Source of the DNA: Limnohabitans sp. 2KL-1
GTDB lineage: Bacteria > Pseudomonadota > Gammaproteobacteria > Burkholderiales > Burkholderiaceae_C
Direction of reading: 5' to 3'
DNA length: 54,783 nucleotides
Assembly: GCF_003063435.1 (NCBI RefSeq)
Contig: NZ_NESL01000015.1
Location: 1 to 54,783, forward strand
Shown here in pieces: positions 37,088 through 45,864 of this stretch; the first letter of the stretch is position 1; every line of letters begins with the position of its first letter. A model generated the notes under the pieces. The model had not been told where the DNA came from. It worked only from the letters and a program-made list of their open reading frames with translations, and ran no database searches. The position numbers and the translations under genes are program-made.

Positions 37088-38022
37088 GCAGGCGCGTCCT
37101 CAGTCGGTTCGATGGAGGATGGCACGTGGTCGAACTTGTACAGCCGCAAAGGGTTGTCAACCAGCAGTGCCTGCAAGGCTTGCTCAGAGGGCGCGATCTG
37201 CGCCAGAGCATCGGTCAGCACACCATCGTCCGGCACATGTGTGTGGTGAGGGTGCGGCCAATCTGTGCCCCAGACACATTGTTCTGGAAAGGTCTTCACC
37301 AAATAGTGGGCCAGTGCAATGCCTGCGCTGTAAAAGGGCTGGTGCGGATGGCCACTTGCATCGACGCCGGCGTCGACGCGGTCGATGCCGCTGACCTTGA
37401 CGTGCAGCCCTGAATGATCGAGCAAACGGCAAAGCGCCTGAAACTCTGCACTTTGCAAGCCTTGCCGTGCATCGACCCGCCCCATGTGGTCCACCACCAC
37501 GGGGGTTGCGGCCTCTTGGAGCCAAGGCGACAACTCTTGAATCAGTGCGCTGGCCATGTGAATTTGCAGATGCATGTCCCGATCAGCCAACCGATGACTC
37601 AGCAAACGCAGATCAGACCTGTCGATTGCCGGTCCCAAATGTGGCATGAAATTGAAACGTACGCCCTTGAACCCCCTGGCGACCAGGCGGTCTAGCGCCG
37701 CATCGGACACATCACTGGGAACCAGCGCGACGCCCAAATAACGCCCCTGACCGGCCGCAATCGCATCTTCGATCACGCGGTTGTCCATGCCGTGCACCAT
37801 CGATTGCACGATCACACAGCGCTCAATGCCCAAATGCCGGTGCAAAGCAAACAGAGTTTCTTTGCTGGCGGTGGCGGGTCTCAAAACACTCTGCGGCGAA
37901 TAGGGAAAACGTTCGGGCGGGCCGAAAACATGCACATGGCTATCGCATGCGCCCGCAGGCAAGCGCATGCTCGCAGAGGTCGGTTGCCGGGCATACGTCA
38001 GAACAGGTGCGGCTGAAGGCAT
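37084..38022 (-). CDS. Amidohydrolase, 2-pyrone-4,6-dicarboxylate hydrolase-like
   Basis: 312-residue TIM-barrel hydrolase (COG3618 type). ACDSHVHVFGPPERFPYSP holds the HxH metal motif, with TASKETLFALHRHLGIERCV, VQSMVHGMDN, VDHMGRVD and VWGTDWPHPH as further family signatures. The pattern is that of LigI and 4-sulfomuconolactone hydrolase, which open lactones in aromatic degradation; the actual substrate is unknown. ATG 38022 (MPSAAPV) is chosen; the frame is open 34 codons more. First gene of the operon hydrolase-SDR-TctC-barrel protein. Divergent from the MerR gene across 220 bp. Confidence 0.85.
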   Translation of the reverse strand: MPSAAPVLTYARQPTSASMRLPAGACDSHVHVFGPPERFPYSPQSVLRPATASKETLFALHRHLGIERCVIVQSMVHGMDNRVIEDAIAAGQGRYLGVALVPSDVSDAALDRLVARGFKGVRFNFMPHLGPAIDRSDLRLLSHRLADRDMHLQIHMASALIQELSPWLQEAATPVVVDHMGRVDARQGLQSAEFQALCRLLDHSGLHVKVSGIDRVDAGVDASGHPHQPFYSAGIALAHYLVKTFPEQCVWGTDWPHPHHTHVPDDGVLTDALAQIAPSEQALQALLVDNPLRLYKFDHVPSSIEPTEDAPA

Positions 38023-38242
38023 GGTTTTGTGACTATCTGCCACTGAATGTGGTGGTGTCTCATTGTGAAACAGACGCCGGGAAATGCCGAGCCCCTCCGA
38101 ATACATGTTGTCTCGCAATGGCATGAGTTTTATTCAACACCGGTGAAACTGCCGTTGTTCTTTCCCCCCGCTCACCAGCGCTGGACTTGGCAAACACAGT
38201 TGCAGTAAGCTACTAGGTTTTCTAGGTAACTTGTTGTCACTC

Positions 38243-38710
38243 ATGGACAGTTTGCTCCCACCTATCCCGGCCAAGCGCTACTTCACCATTGGTGAGGTGG
38301 GCGAGTTGTGTGGCGTCAAACCTCACGTCTTGCGTTACTGGGAGCAAGAATTCACACAGCTGCGTCCCGTCAAGCGCCGGGGCAATCGCCGTTACTACCA
38401 GCGTCATGAAGTGATGATGATTCGCAAAATCCGTGGTCTGCTGTATGACCAGGGGTTCACCATCAGCGGGGCACGCAACAAGCTTCTTGAACTCTCGCAA
38501 AACGAGCGTCAACTGCTGCGTGACGATTCCTTTGTGGATGATGAGGTGGGGGATGATGTTTTGGTGTCGCCAGAAGAGGACGAGCATGCGGCAGCCGCAT
38601 CGTCCGTTTCCTCGGTTCGCAATGCGGTGTTGCCCATGCGCCTCGAAGTGCAAGACATACCGTTCATGCATGAAGAACTTTTGCAAATCAGGGCACTCCT
38701 CACGGTCTGA
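38243..38710 (+). CDS. MerR-family transcriptional regulator
   Basis: 155 residues: MerR HTH at ~13-80 (KRYFTIGEVGELCGVKPHVLRYWEQEF, reported here as ~13-39, then RRYYQRHEVMMIRKIRGLLY), followed by an acidic Ala/Asp-rich tail. No effector-binding cysteines. This MerR type is normally found directly after ihfA and before tRNA-Pro in betaproteobacteria; tRNA-Pro is present here but ihfA is not. ATG 38243 is preferred to TTG 38231. Confidence 0.88.
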   Translation: MDSLLPPIPAKRYFTIGEVGELCGVKPHVLRYWEQEFTQLRPVKRRGNRRYYQRHEVMMIRKIRGLLYDQGFTISGARNKLLELSQNERQLLRDDSFVDDEVGDDVLVSPEEDEHAAAASSVSSVRNAVLPMRLEVQDIPFMHEELLQIRALLTV

Positions 38711-38728
38711 ATCGTGAAATATTCAGGC

Positions 38729-38734
38729 TATAAT
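38729..38734 (+). promoter_or_regulatory. -10 element of tRNA-Pro
   Basis: Consensus TATAAT 11 nt before the tRNA 5' end, within TATAATTCAA, a string also seen before tRNA-Ala. The upstream part overlaps the merR stop codon; the -35 is poor. Confidence 0.6.
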
Positions 38735-38745
38735 TCAAAGCTTGT

Positions 38746-38822
38746 CGGCGTGTAGCGCAGCCTGGTAGCGCACTTGCATGGGGTGCAAGGGGTCGCGAGT
38801 TCGAATCCCGCCACGCCGACCA
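38746..38822 (+). tRNA. tRNA-Pro (anticodon GGG)
   Basis: 77 nt with encoded CCA; CGGCGTG / CACGCCG acceptor, anticodon arm CTTGC-ATGGGGT-GCAAG with GGG. Follows merR by 35 nt. Confidence 0.96.
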
Positions 38823-38830
38823 AAACTGAT

Positions 38831-38866
38831 AAGGGTTAGCAAACTGATGTTTGCTAACCCTTTTTT
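38831..38866 (+). terminator. tRNA-Pro terminator
   Basis: 14-bp stem AAGGGTTAGCAAAC / GTTTGCTAACCCTT with loop TGAT and a T-run followed by CATATGGG, much like the sequence in front of the two group IIC introns. Confidence 0.92.
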
Positions 38867-38955
38867 CATATGGGTCTAACATGGCTGGACCCTTCACCTT
38901 ACATGGGTGCCCTCTGCTGCGCTCATGGTCACGCCAGCATCGACCAAGGAATGAC

Positions 38956-39324
38956 ATGAACAGACCCATTCTGGATGATTCGGCCGTTCACCCGGCCATT
39001 CGTGCGCGTATTTCCGACCACCACCGCACCGTGATTCAACAGGTACAGGCGGCTATCGCCGTGCATCCGGTTGTGGTGGTCGGCATGGCCGGCAACCCTT
39101 TTGTGAGCAAAGCCCGAAATGCATTGACATTGGCCGGTGTGTCGCATGAGTACATGGCATTTGGCAGTTATTTATCGCAATGGCGTCTGCGCAACGCCCT
39201 GAAAATGTGGACTGGCTGGCCTACATTCCCCATGGTCTTTGTCCGCGGAAAACTGGTGGGCGGGGCCGATGACCTGCGCCGACTTCTCGACAGCGGGGAA
39301 TTCCAGAGCATGCTGTCCTCTTGA
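38956..39324 (+). CDS. Glutaredoxin-fold protein lacking the active-site cysteine
   Basis: 122-residue thioredoxin-fold protein of glutaredoxin type. VVVVGMAGNPFVSKARNAL aligns with the Grx active-site helix, but the Cys position holds Val, and the whole protein has no cysteine. The cis-Pro loop (WPTFPMVFVRG) and the glutathione-binding GG of KLVGGADDLRRL are kept. It therefore cannot do thiol redox chemistry in the usual way; a binding or structural role is inferred. Start ATG 38956 follows an AAGGA motif. The next gene begins 5 nt after the stop, suggesting cotranscription. Confidence 0.85.
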   Translation: MNRPILDDSAVHPAIRARISDHHRTVIQQVQAAIAVHPVVVVGMAGNPFVSKARNALTLAGVSHEYMAFGSYLSQWRLRNALKMWTGWPTFPMVFVRGKLVGGADDLRRLLDSGEFQSMLSS

Positions 39325-39329
39325 ATCTC

Positions 39330-39683
39330 ATGCCCGCCAACATCAAGCCTGAACTGTGGCGCACCGAAGTGGCCGAATCGGTGGCCTTGTTGAATATTCC
39401 CGGCGCACTCCAGCGCAGTCGCGTCTTCGACATCGATGTGAGTTTGTGGGTGAAAGTACCGCCTGACCATCCGGGGCCATGGCATGAGCTGGTGCTGGAG
39501 ATCGACGGCCAGCGTCAATGGCAAAGGCGCATTCAGAGCAGCTGCCCAGGACAAACCGATGGACTGGACTACCACTGCCTCATCGTGCTCGAAGCTGGCC
39601 CCGCTGTGCGTCTTCGTGCCTTGGCGGCAAGCCATGGCTCGGTGGTGCAACGCCTGGTGATTGAAGCACGAGAAGACCTCTAA
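39330..39683 (+). CDS. Hypothetical protein
   Basis: 117 residues from ATG 39330 (MPANIKPELW); a TTG at 39321 is an alternative start overlapping the upstream stop. No recognised domain. The protein is soluble, with alternating strands (VFDIDVSLWVKV, HELVLEIDGQRQWQRRIQS) suggesting a small beta-rich fold. Probably cotranscribed with the glutaredoxin-fold gene. Confidence 0.6.
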   Translation: MPANIKPELWRTEVAESVALLNIPGALQRSRVFDIDVSLWVKVPPDHPGPWHELVLEIDGQRQWQRRIQSSCPGQTDGLDYHCLIVLEAGPAVRLRALAASHGSVVQRLVIEAREDL

Positions 39684-39801
39684 CAGGCTGCACGCATCAC
39701 CCACACAGATGCCATTTGAATCAATGACCTGCGGCGCTTGTTGTATTTGATGCAAAAAACATCTTTTTGAAATTTATTTAATTTAATTGATGTAATTGCT
39801 A

Positions 39802-39829
39802 TTGATGATTTTTTTATTCAAGTTAAAAT
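39802..39829 (+). promoter_or_regulatory. Predicted promoter of the NusG/RfaH-like gene
   Basis: TTGATG (39802-39807), 16-nt spacer, TAAAAT (39824-39829), in an AT-rich stretch. It places the transcript start close to 39836, which argues against the GTG at 39835 and for an ATG at 39865 or 39871 as start codon. Confidence 0.5.
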
Positions 39830-39864
39830 TTTAGGTGTCATTAGTTGTAATTTTGGCTGACAAC

Positions 39865-40404
39865 ATGCATATGCTTGAACCCGTTTTCTCCATCCCAGAC
39901 AGCTGGTACTTGGCCTACACGAAACCCAGACAAGAGCAAGTGGCCAGCCTGAACCTTGAATTCCAGAAGTTCGAGGTTTATCTGCCTTTGTACAAGAAAT
40001 TCCAGAAAACTGAACAAGGCCCTGTCGCCATGTTTGAGCCGATGTTTCCGCGCTACATCTTTTTTCGACCCAGTCAGCCCGAACAAAGCATTTCGGTGGT
40101 GCGCAGTACCAAGGGCATCAACAACATCGTTCGATTCGGTTTCGAGCCTGCCGTGCTCGCCTCGGAATTGCTTGACCGGATACGCCAACTCGAACAACAA
40201 CGCAACCAATCGAGCCTGCAAGAAATCAACAACTTTCAAAAAGGTCAGAGGGTGGTCCTCAAAAACAATCCACTGGGGGGCATCGAAGGCATTGTCCAAA
40301 ACGTTTCCAGCAAACGGGTGGCGGTTTTGCTGGAAATTCTGGGCCGTCCAACCCTGGTGAAAGTGGCACACCATCACCTCGAAGCTGGGCTCCAGCAGGG
40401 CTGA
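39865..40404 (+). CDS. NusG/RfaH-family transcription antiterminator
   Basis: 179 residues. The NGN domain is clear: SWYLAYTKPRQEQVASLNLE, VYLPLYKKF, MFPRYIFFRP and STKGINNIVRFG; a short C-terminal KOW-like part has GQRVVLKNNPLGGIEG. The pattern fits specialised NusG paralogs (RfaH) that let RNA polymerase read through long surface-polysaccharide operons. The next gene on the same strand is manC, a nucleotide-sugar enzyme, which supports that role. Start taken at ATG 39865; ATG 39871 is also possible, and a GTG at 39835 is less likely given the predicted promoter. Confidence 0.88.
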   Translation: MHMLEPVFSIPDSWYLAYTKPRQEQVASLNLEFQKFEVYLPLYKKFQKTEQGPVAMFEPMFPRYIFFRPSQPEQSISVVRSTKGINNIVRFGFEPAVLASELLDRIRQLEQQRNQSSLQEINNFQKGQRVVLKNNPLGGIEGIVQNVSSKRVAVLLEILGRPTLVKVAHHHLEAGLQQG

Positions 40405-40445
40405 GGCGCACGGCGGTCAGCCGCAGTCTTGACAGCCGATCCAAA

Positions 40446-40475
40446 CCAAAGTGATTTTTATAAATCACTTTTTGG
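40446..40475 (+). terminator. Terminator after the NusG/RfaH-like gene
   Basis: Stem AAAGTGATTT / AAATCACTTT with loop TTAT and a T-run, extendable by an outer CC/GG pair. AT-rich unlike other terminators here; it may attenuate read-through into manC. Confidence 0.7.
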
Positions 40476-40628
40476 TATTTTTAAATACAAAAGTTGATGA
40501 ATTCGAATTTTAATTCGTCATACAATTTAAATTAGACAGTTTGGTTTTGAATTCAAGTCAAATCTTTACGATTGTGGAATTTGAAAAGCCAGATCAATTT
40601 TGGTTGTTTTATTTGCAGGAAAAAAATC

Positions 40629-42038
40629 ATGCAGCTTTTGCCTGTTGTCATGGCCGGAGGTTCTGGCACGCGTTTGTGGCCGTTGTCCCGCGAGATGTAC
40701 CCCAAACAGTTTCTGACGCTGGAGGCCGGGCAGTCGATGCTGCAGTCCACGGTGGGGCGTTTGCAGGGGCTGGATGTCCTCAAGCCGGTGGTCATTTGCA
40801 ATGAAAACCACCGTTTTCTGGTGGCCGAGCAGTTGCGTCAAATGGGCGCTTTGCAGGGCAATATCCTGCTTGAGCCCGTCGGACGCAACACCGCGCCTGC
40901 AGTGGCGTTGGCGGCTTTGCAGGCCAGCCGCGATGGCGCCGACCCCTTGTTGCTGGTGCTGGCGGCAGACCACATGATTCAGGATACGGCGGCTTTTCAA
41001 GATGCGGTGGGCAAGGCGTTGCCTTTGGCCGAGCGGGGGGCATTGGTGACTTTTGGCATCGTGGCGCAGCGACCCGAGACGGGTTATGGCTACATACGGC
41101 GTGGCAAGCCCGTGGCCGAAGGGGCCTATGAGGTGGCCGCTTTTGTCGAAAAACCCAATTTGGCTGTGGCCGAATCGTACTTGTCCGAGGGCGGTTATGA
41201 CTGGAACAGCGGCATGTTTTTGTTCCGAGCCAGTCGCTACCTGGAGGCGTTGAAAGCGCATCGCCCGGATGTCTTGGCGGCCTGCCAATCTGCCATGGCC
41301 GATGCGCGATCGGACATGGATTTTGTGCGGGTAGACGAGGCGGTGTTCCGGGCGTGTCCGGATGTGTCGATCGATTACGCCGTGATGGAAAAAACCCGTG
41401 ACGCGGTGTTGGTGCCCATGGATGCGGGCTGGAGCGATGTGGGCGCGTTTGCCGCTCTTTGGGAGGTGCTGCCGCAGGATGAGCAGGGTAACGTGCACCG
41501 GGGTGATGTGCTGTCGCATGACAGCCGTAACAACTTGGTCATGTCTGAAAATGCCTTGGTGGCCACGGTGGGTTTGCAAGACACGGTGGTGGTCCAGACC
41601 AAGGATGCGGTGTTCGTTGCACCCCGTTCGCGCGCCAGTGAGGTCAAGCAGATTGTGGATCAGCTCAAGCGGGCAGGCCGTACGGAGCATCAGTTGCACC
41701 GCGAAGTCTTTCGCCCCTGGGGCAAATACGATTCGGTGGATGCCAGCAGCCGTTACCAGGTCAAACGCATCACCGTCAAGCCGGGTGCGCGTTTGTCGGT
41801 GCAAATGCACCACCACCGGGCAGAGCACTGGATTGTGGTGTCGGGCACCGCGAATGTGACGCTCGATGGCGTGCAGCATTTGCTGACCGAAAATCAGTCG
41901 ATTTACCTGCCGGTGGGGGCCGTGCATGCGCTGGAAAATCCGGGCAAGATTCCCTTGGAGTTGATTGAGGTGCAGGTGGGCAGTTACCTGGGCGAAGACG
42001 ACATTGTTCGGTTTGAGGACCTGTACGGTCGCACTTGA
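40629..42038 (+). CDS. manC: Mannose-1-phosphate guanylyltransferase / mannose-6-phosphate isomerase
   Basis: 469 residues. The N-terminal half is a sugar nucleotidyltransferase with [12 protein letters not shown] (~9-20) and FVEKPN, making GDP-mannose; the C-terminal cupin ([25 protein letters not shown]) is the type II phosphomannose isomerase domain. GDP-mannose feeds exopolysaccharide, O-antigen or glycoprotein synthesis. Start ATG 40629 with an AGGA motif 8 nt upstream. No other polysaccharide genes follow in the window; recC is next. Confidence 0.95.
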   Translation: MQLLPVVMAGGSGTRLWPLSREMYPKQFLTLEAGQSMLQSTVGRLQGLDVLKPVVICNENHRFLVAEQLRQMGALQGNILLEPVGRNTAPAVALAALQASRDGADPLLLVLAADHMIQDTAAFQDAVGKALPLAERGALVTFGIVAQRPETGYGYIRRGKPVAEGAYEVAAFVEKPNLAVAESYLSEGGYDWNSGMFLFRASRYLEALKAHRPDVLAACQSAMADARSDMDFVRVDEAVFRACPDVSIDYAVMEKTRDAVLVPMDAGWSDVGAFAALWEVLPQDEQGNVHRGDVLSHDSRNNLVMSENALVATVGLQDTVVVQTKDAVFVAPRSRASEVKQIVDQLKRAGRTEHQLHREVFRPWGKYDSVDASSRYQVKRITVKPGARLSVQMHHHRAEHWIVVSGTANVTLDGVQHLLTENQSIYLPVGAVHALENPGKIPLELIEVQVGSYLGEDDIVRFEDLYGRT

Positions 42039-42057
42039 GCGGGTGCTGTTCGGAGCA

Positions 42058-42090
42058 GGGCGATGGCTTGGAGGTCGTCGCCCTTTTTTT
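42058..42090 (+). terminator. manC terminator
   Basis: GGGCGA / TCGCCC stem with a long loop, then seven T, 20 nt after the manC stop. Confidence 0.7.
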
Positions 42091-42321
42091 ATGGCCCATT
42101 TTGATCGCGTGACACTTGCCCCTGCAAAGCGTGTCCAAGTTTGTGGATAAGTACTTGAACAACCCTGCAAAGCCCCGAATTCAGGGGCTCGGCGTGAGCT
42201 GCTTGTTTTTTGGGCAATGAAGGCCTGGCACAGGCTCACTCCTTGAGCCTTGGGTCTGGCCATTGCCGCTATTCTTGACGGTTACGGCTTGTTTGTTCTT
42301 TTGTTGAGCGCCTAGTAATTC

Positions 42322-45300
42322 ATGACCACTGTCCAGATTTCCACGGGCTTCTTGGCCCTACACAGCCACCGCTCTGAAGTGCTGGCCGAGACCTTGTCCG
42401 GCTGGCTGGCCCGCCAGCCCCTGGCCCCGCTGGAACAAGAGGTGGTGCTGGTGCAAAGCAATGGCATGGCCGAGTGGATCAAGATGGCCTTGGCCGGGCA
42501 GGGCGGGGTTTGCGCGGCAACCCGGGTGGAGCTGCCTTCGCGCTTTTTGTGGCGCACTTACCGGCAGGTGCTGGGTGCGCAAAACGTACCGCCCGACTCG
42601 CCACTTGACAAACTGCCCATGACCTGGCGCTTGATGGCTTTGCTGCCCAATTGTGTGGGCGATGCGGTGTTTCAGCCTGTGGCCGGTTTTTTGCGGGGGG
42701 ACGAGCCCGACCGCCTGCTGCAACTGGCCAGCCGCCTGGCCGACCTGTTTGACCAGTACCAGATTTACCGTCCCGATTGGCTGCAAGACTGGGCGCAAGG
42801 ACGCAACGTGCTGCGCAAGCTGGCAGGGCAGGCGGTGTTGCCCACTGATGCGTCAGGGCAACTGCCCGAAGACCAGCTGTGGCAGGCCGAGCTTTGGCGT
42901 CGTGTGCTGGCCACTTTGTCCGAAGCCGAAAAACAGGCCACCCGGCCTGCCTTGCACCTGCGGGCCTTGGCCCGTTTGCAATCGGGGCATGCGCTGGCCA
43001 GCCCGGTGGCGCGGCGCGTGTCGGTGTTTGGCATGAGCCACATGCCCAGCCAATTGTTGGAGATGCTGGCCGCACTGGCGGCGCACAGCCAGGTGCTGTT
43101 GGCCGTGCCCAACCCGTGTCAGTACCACTGGGGCGACATCATGGACGGGCGCGATGCGCTGCGGGCCGAGCGCAGGCGGCACGCCTACAAAAAGGACAAC
43201 CTCTCGACCGTGGCCTTTGAGCAGATGCACCTGCACGCCCCGGCCTTGCTGGCCGCCTGGGGACGGCAGGGGCGGGACTTCATCCGCCAGCTCGATGCCT
43301 TTGACGACCTGCAGGCCGCGCAAGAGTGCATGCCTGGTCAGCGGCTGGATCTGTTTGACGATGCGCCCGGGGCCGATGGCAGCCGCTTGCTCCAGCAACT
43401 GCAAAACCGCATCCGTGATTTGAAGTCGGCGCAAGACCCGGTGGAGGCGTCGCTTCAGGCGCAGGACGACTCCATTGTTTTCAAAGTGGCGCACAGCCCG
43501 GTGCGCGAGTTGGAAGTGCTGCACGACCAGCTGCTGGCCTGGTTCCATGCGCAGCCCGATCTCTCGCCACGCGACGTGGTGGTCATGGTGCCCGACATCG
43601 ACACCATGGCCCCAGCCATCCGGGCTGTGTTTGGCCAGTACAAGCGGGGCGACACGCGTTTCATCCCCTATGACATTGCTGACCTGGGGGCGCAGGCCAC
43701 CAGTCCCTTGATCCACGCGGTGGAGTGGTTGCTGGCCTTGCCCCAGCAGCGCAGCCGCATGAGCGAGCTGGTGGCGTTGCTCGAAGTGCCCGCGCTGGCC
43801 GCCCGCTTTGGCTTGTCGCCCGAACAATTGCCCACGCTCACGCGCTGGATGGCGGGCTCGGGCATCCGCTGGGGCTTGTCGGCACCGCACCGCGCAGGCT
43901 TGGGCCTGGCCACTTGCGGCGAAGACAACTCGGCCCTGTTTGGCGTGCAGCGCATGCTCATGGGTTATGCCTGTGGTGCCGATCCGGTGCCCGCTGCCGC
44001 AGGCATCGACCCCTATGCCGAGGTCGGCGGGCTGGATGCCGAGCTGGCCGGCGCGCTGGCGCATTTGCTGCAGGCCCTGATGGACTGGTGGCAGCAATGC
44101 GCCAGCGCCGCCACCCCCCTGCAATGGGCCGAACGCGGCCGCGCCATGCTGGCGGCCTTGTTCAAGGCGCAGGACGACACCGAACGCAACGCCTTGTCGG
44201 CTCTGGACCAGGCCTTGAACGATTGGGCCCGCGCCGCCGAGCAAGCCGATTTTGCGCAGACTGTGCCGCTGGCGGTGGCCCGTTCGGCCTGGCTGGAGGC
44301 GCTGAAGGTGCCCAAGCTGGAGCAACGTTTTCGGGCTGGAGGCGTGACCTTTTGCACCCTCATGCCGATGCGGGCGATCCCCTTCCAGATGGTGTGCCTG
44401 CTGGGCATGAACGACGGCGACTACCCGCGCCGCAGCCCGCGTGCCGACTTTGACCTGCTGGGTTTGCCCGGCATGGGGCGCCCTGGCGACCGCTCGCGCC
44501 GCGACGACGACCGTCAGTTGATGCTCGAAGCCTTGCTGTCGGCCCGCCGCACGCTGTACGTGAGCTGGAGCGGGCGCAGCGTACGCAACAACAGCGAGCA
44601 ACCGCCGTCGGTGCTGGTGTCTCAGCTGCGTGACGAGATCGACGCGCTGTGGGGCGAAGGCACTTCCGAGCGTCTGACCAGGGTGCATCCGTTGCAGCCG
44701 TTCAGCCGCGCTTATTTTGAGGCGGGCAGCGCGCTGCACACGTATGCCCGGGAATGGCGGGCCGCGCAGGCCGACACATGGGCCAAGGCCGCGTCTGGCG
44801 CAGAGGTGTCCAGCGACGCACCCATGCTGTTGCCCCCGCTTGAATCGGCCCAAGGCAAACCTGTGATCACGCTCGCACAGCTGGCCAGGTTTTTACGCCA
44901 ACCCGTGGGTGCGTTTTTTCGCGAGCGGCTGCAGGTGCATCTGGAAGACGAGCGCAGCGAACTGCATGACGAGGAGTTGTTTGGCCTCGGCGGGCTCGAC
45001 CTTTACCAGCTGCTGGACCATCAACTGCAGCATGTGCCCACCGATTTGAGCTTTGAAACTTTGCCCGCGCACGCCCAGTGCGTGGTGCGCCGCCTGCGTC
45101 TGGCCGGTGCCTTGCCGCTGGCAGGTGTGGGGCAGCTCGAAGCGCGTCAACTCACGCAGCAACTGGAGGCCCAGCTGGGCGCAGCCTTGCACGAACGTGC
45201 GGCTTTCCCGCAGCCCGCACCGCGTGTGCAGATCGATGTGTCTCACCCGCATGTGCAACTTCAAGACGCCCTGAGCGGCGTGCTCGCCGGTGAGGGCGGT

Positions 45301-45864
45301 GCCATGCTGCTGGACCTGCGGGCCAATGCCCTGGCCGATCAGAAAAGCAAAACGCCCAAGGCCCTGCCAGAAAAACTGATCGACATCTGGCTGGTCTCGC
45401 TGGCCGCAGCCGCCATGGGCCAGCCGCTGCACTGCGTGGTGGTCGGTGCCAATGCCGTGCTGCGTGTGCCGCCGCATGAAAGCGAATCAGCCCGAGCCCA
45501 GCTGCAGGTGCTGCTGGACGCCTGGGCCGAAGGCATGCGCTGGCCCCTGCCATTACCGCCTGTCCTGGCGTTGCAATGGCTGCAAGACCCGGACAACCAG
45601 AATGCCTTGTACGACCTGTATGAAGGCAGCAGCCACCGGCGGGCCGAGCGCGGCAAAGACCCGGCACTGGCCCGCACCTACCCGACGCTGAACGACTTGA
45701 TGTCCAGCGGCGATTTCGAGCGGCTGGCCGAGGCCGTCTACGCTCCCCTGCGCGACTGGGCCGCGCACATCCAGGTGGATGCTTTGACCGAGGCCACTCC
45801 AGAGGCGGCAGAAGTGACAGAAATGGCAGAAATGGCAGAAATGGCAGAAGGAGGTCAACCATGA
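42322..45864 (+). CDS. recC: RecBCD subunit RecC
   Basis: Chi-recognition subunit of the RecBCD helicase-nuclease, which repairs double-strand breaks and degrades linear phage DNA. 1180 residues, SF1-helicase-like but without catalytic motifs, as expected: it starts with HSHRSEVLAETLSGWLARQP and VQSNGMAEWIKMALA, and contains HSPVRELEVLHDQLLAWF (~390). The last ~20 residues are a repeat tail (EMA units) ahead of recB. The stop overlaps the recB start by 4 nt. Confidence 0.95.
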   Translation: MTTVQISTGFLALHSHRSEVLAETLSGWLARQPLAPLEQEVVLVQSNGMAEWIKMALAGQGGVCAATRVELPSRFLWRTYRQVLGAQNVPPDSPLDKLPMTWRLMALLPNCVGDAVFQPVAGFLRGDEPDRLLQLASRLADLFDQYQIYRPDWLQDWAQGRNVLRKLAGQAVLPTDASGQLPEDQLWQAELWRRVLATLSEAEKQATRPALHLRALARLQSGHALASPVARRVSVFGMSHMPSQLLEMLAALAAHSQVLLAVPNPCQYHWGDIMDGRDALRAERRRHAYKKDNLSTVAFEQMHLHAPALLAAWGRQGRDFIRQLDAFDDLQAAQECMPGQRLDLFDDAPGADGSRLLQQLQNRIRDLKSAQDPVEASLQAQDDSIVFKVAHSPVRELEVLHDQLLAWFHAQPDLSPRDVVVMVPDIDTMAPAIRAVFGQYKRGDTRFIPYDIADLGAQATSPLIHAVEWLLALPQQRSRMSELVALLEVPALAARFGLSPEQLPTLTRWMAGSGIRWGLSAPHRAGLGLATCGEDNSALFGVQRMLMGYACGADPVPAAAGIDPYAEVGGLDAELAGALAHLLQALMDWWQQCASAATPLQWAERGRAMLAALFKAQDDTERNALSALDQALNDWARAAEQADFAQTVPLAVARSAWLEALKVPKLEQRFRAGGVTFCTLMPMRAIPFQMVCLLGMNDGDYPRRSPRADFDLLGLPGMGRPGDRSRRDDDRQLMLEALLSARRTLYVSWSGRSVRNNSEQPPSVLVSQLRDEIDALWGEGTSERLTRVHPLQPFSRAYFEAGSALHTYAREWRAAQADTWAKAASGAEVSSDAPMLLPPLESAQGKPVITLAQLARFLRQPVGAFFRERLQVHLEDERSELHDEELFGLGGLDLYQLLDHQLQHVPTDLSFETLPAHAQCVVRRLRLAGALPLAGVGQLEARQLTQQLEAQLGAALHERAAFPQPAPRVQIDVSHPHVQLQDALSGVLAGEGGAMLLDLRANALADQKSKTPKALPEKLIDIWLVSLAAAAMGQPLHCVVVGANAVLRVPPHESESARAQLQVLLDAWAEGMRWPLPLPPVLALQWLQDPDNQNALYDLYEGSSHRRAERGKDPALARTYPTLNDLMSSGDFERLAEAVYAPLRDWAAHIQVDALTEATPEAAEVTEMAEMAEMAEGGQP
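45807..45851 (+). repeat. 9-bp tandem repeat at the recC 3' end
   Basis: Five 9-bp units of the GGCAGAAAT type (45807-45851), encoding a Met-Ala-Glu repeat. The last unit runs into AAGGAGG (45848-45854), the Shine-Dalgarno sequence for recB at 45861. Confidence 0.9.

Noticed and set aside
42142..42150. Perfect DnaA-box consensus (TTATCCACA on the minus strand)
   Set aside because: Single box with no cluster, AT-rich unwinding region or dnaA/dnaN gene nearby; not an origin.
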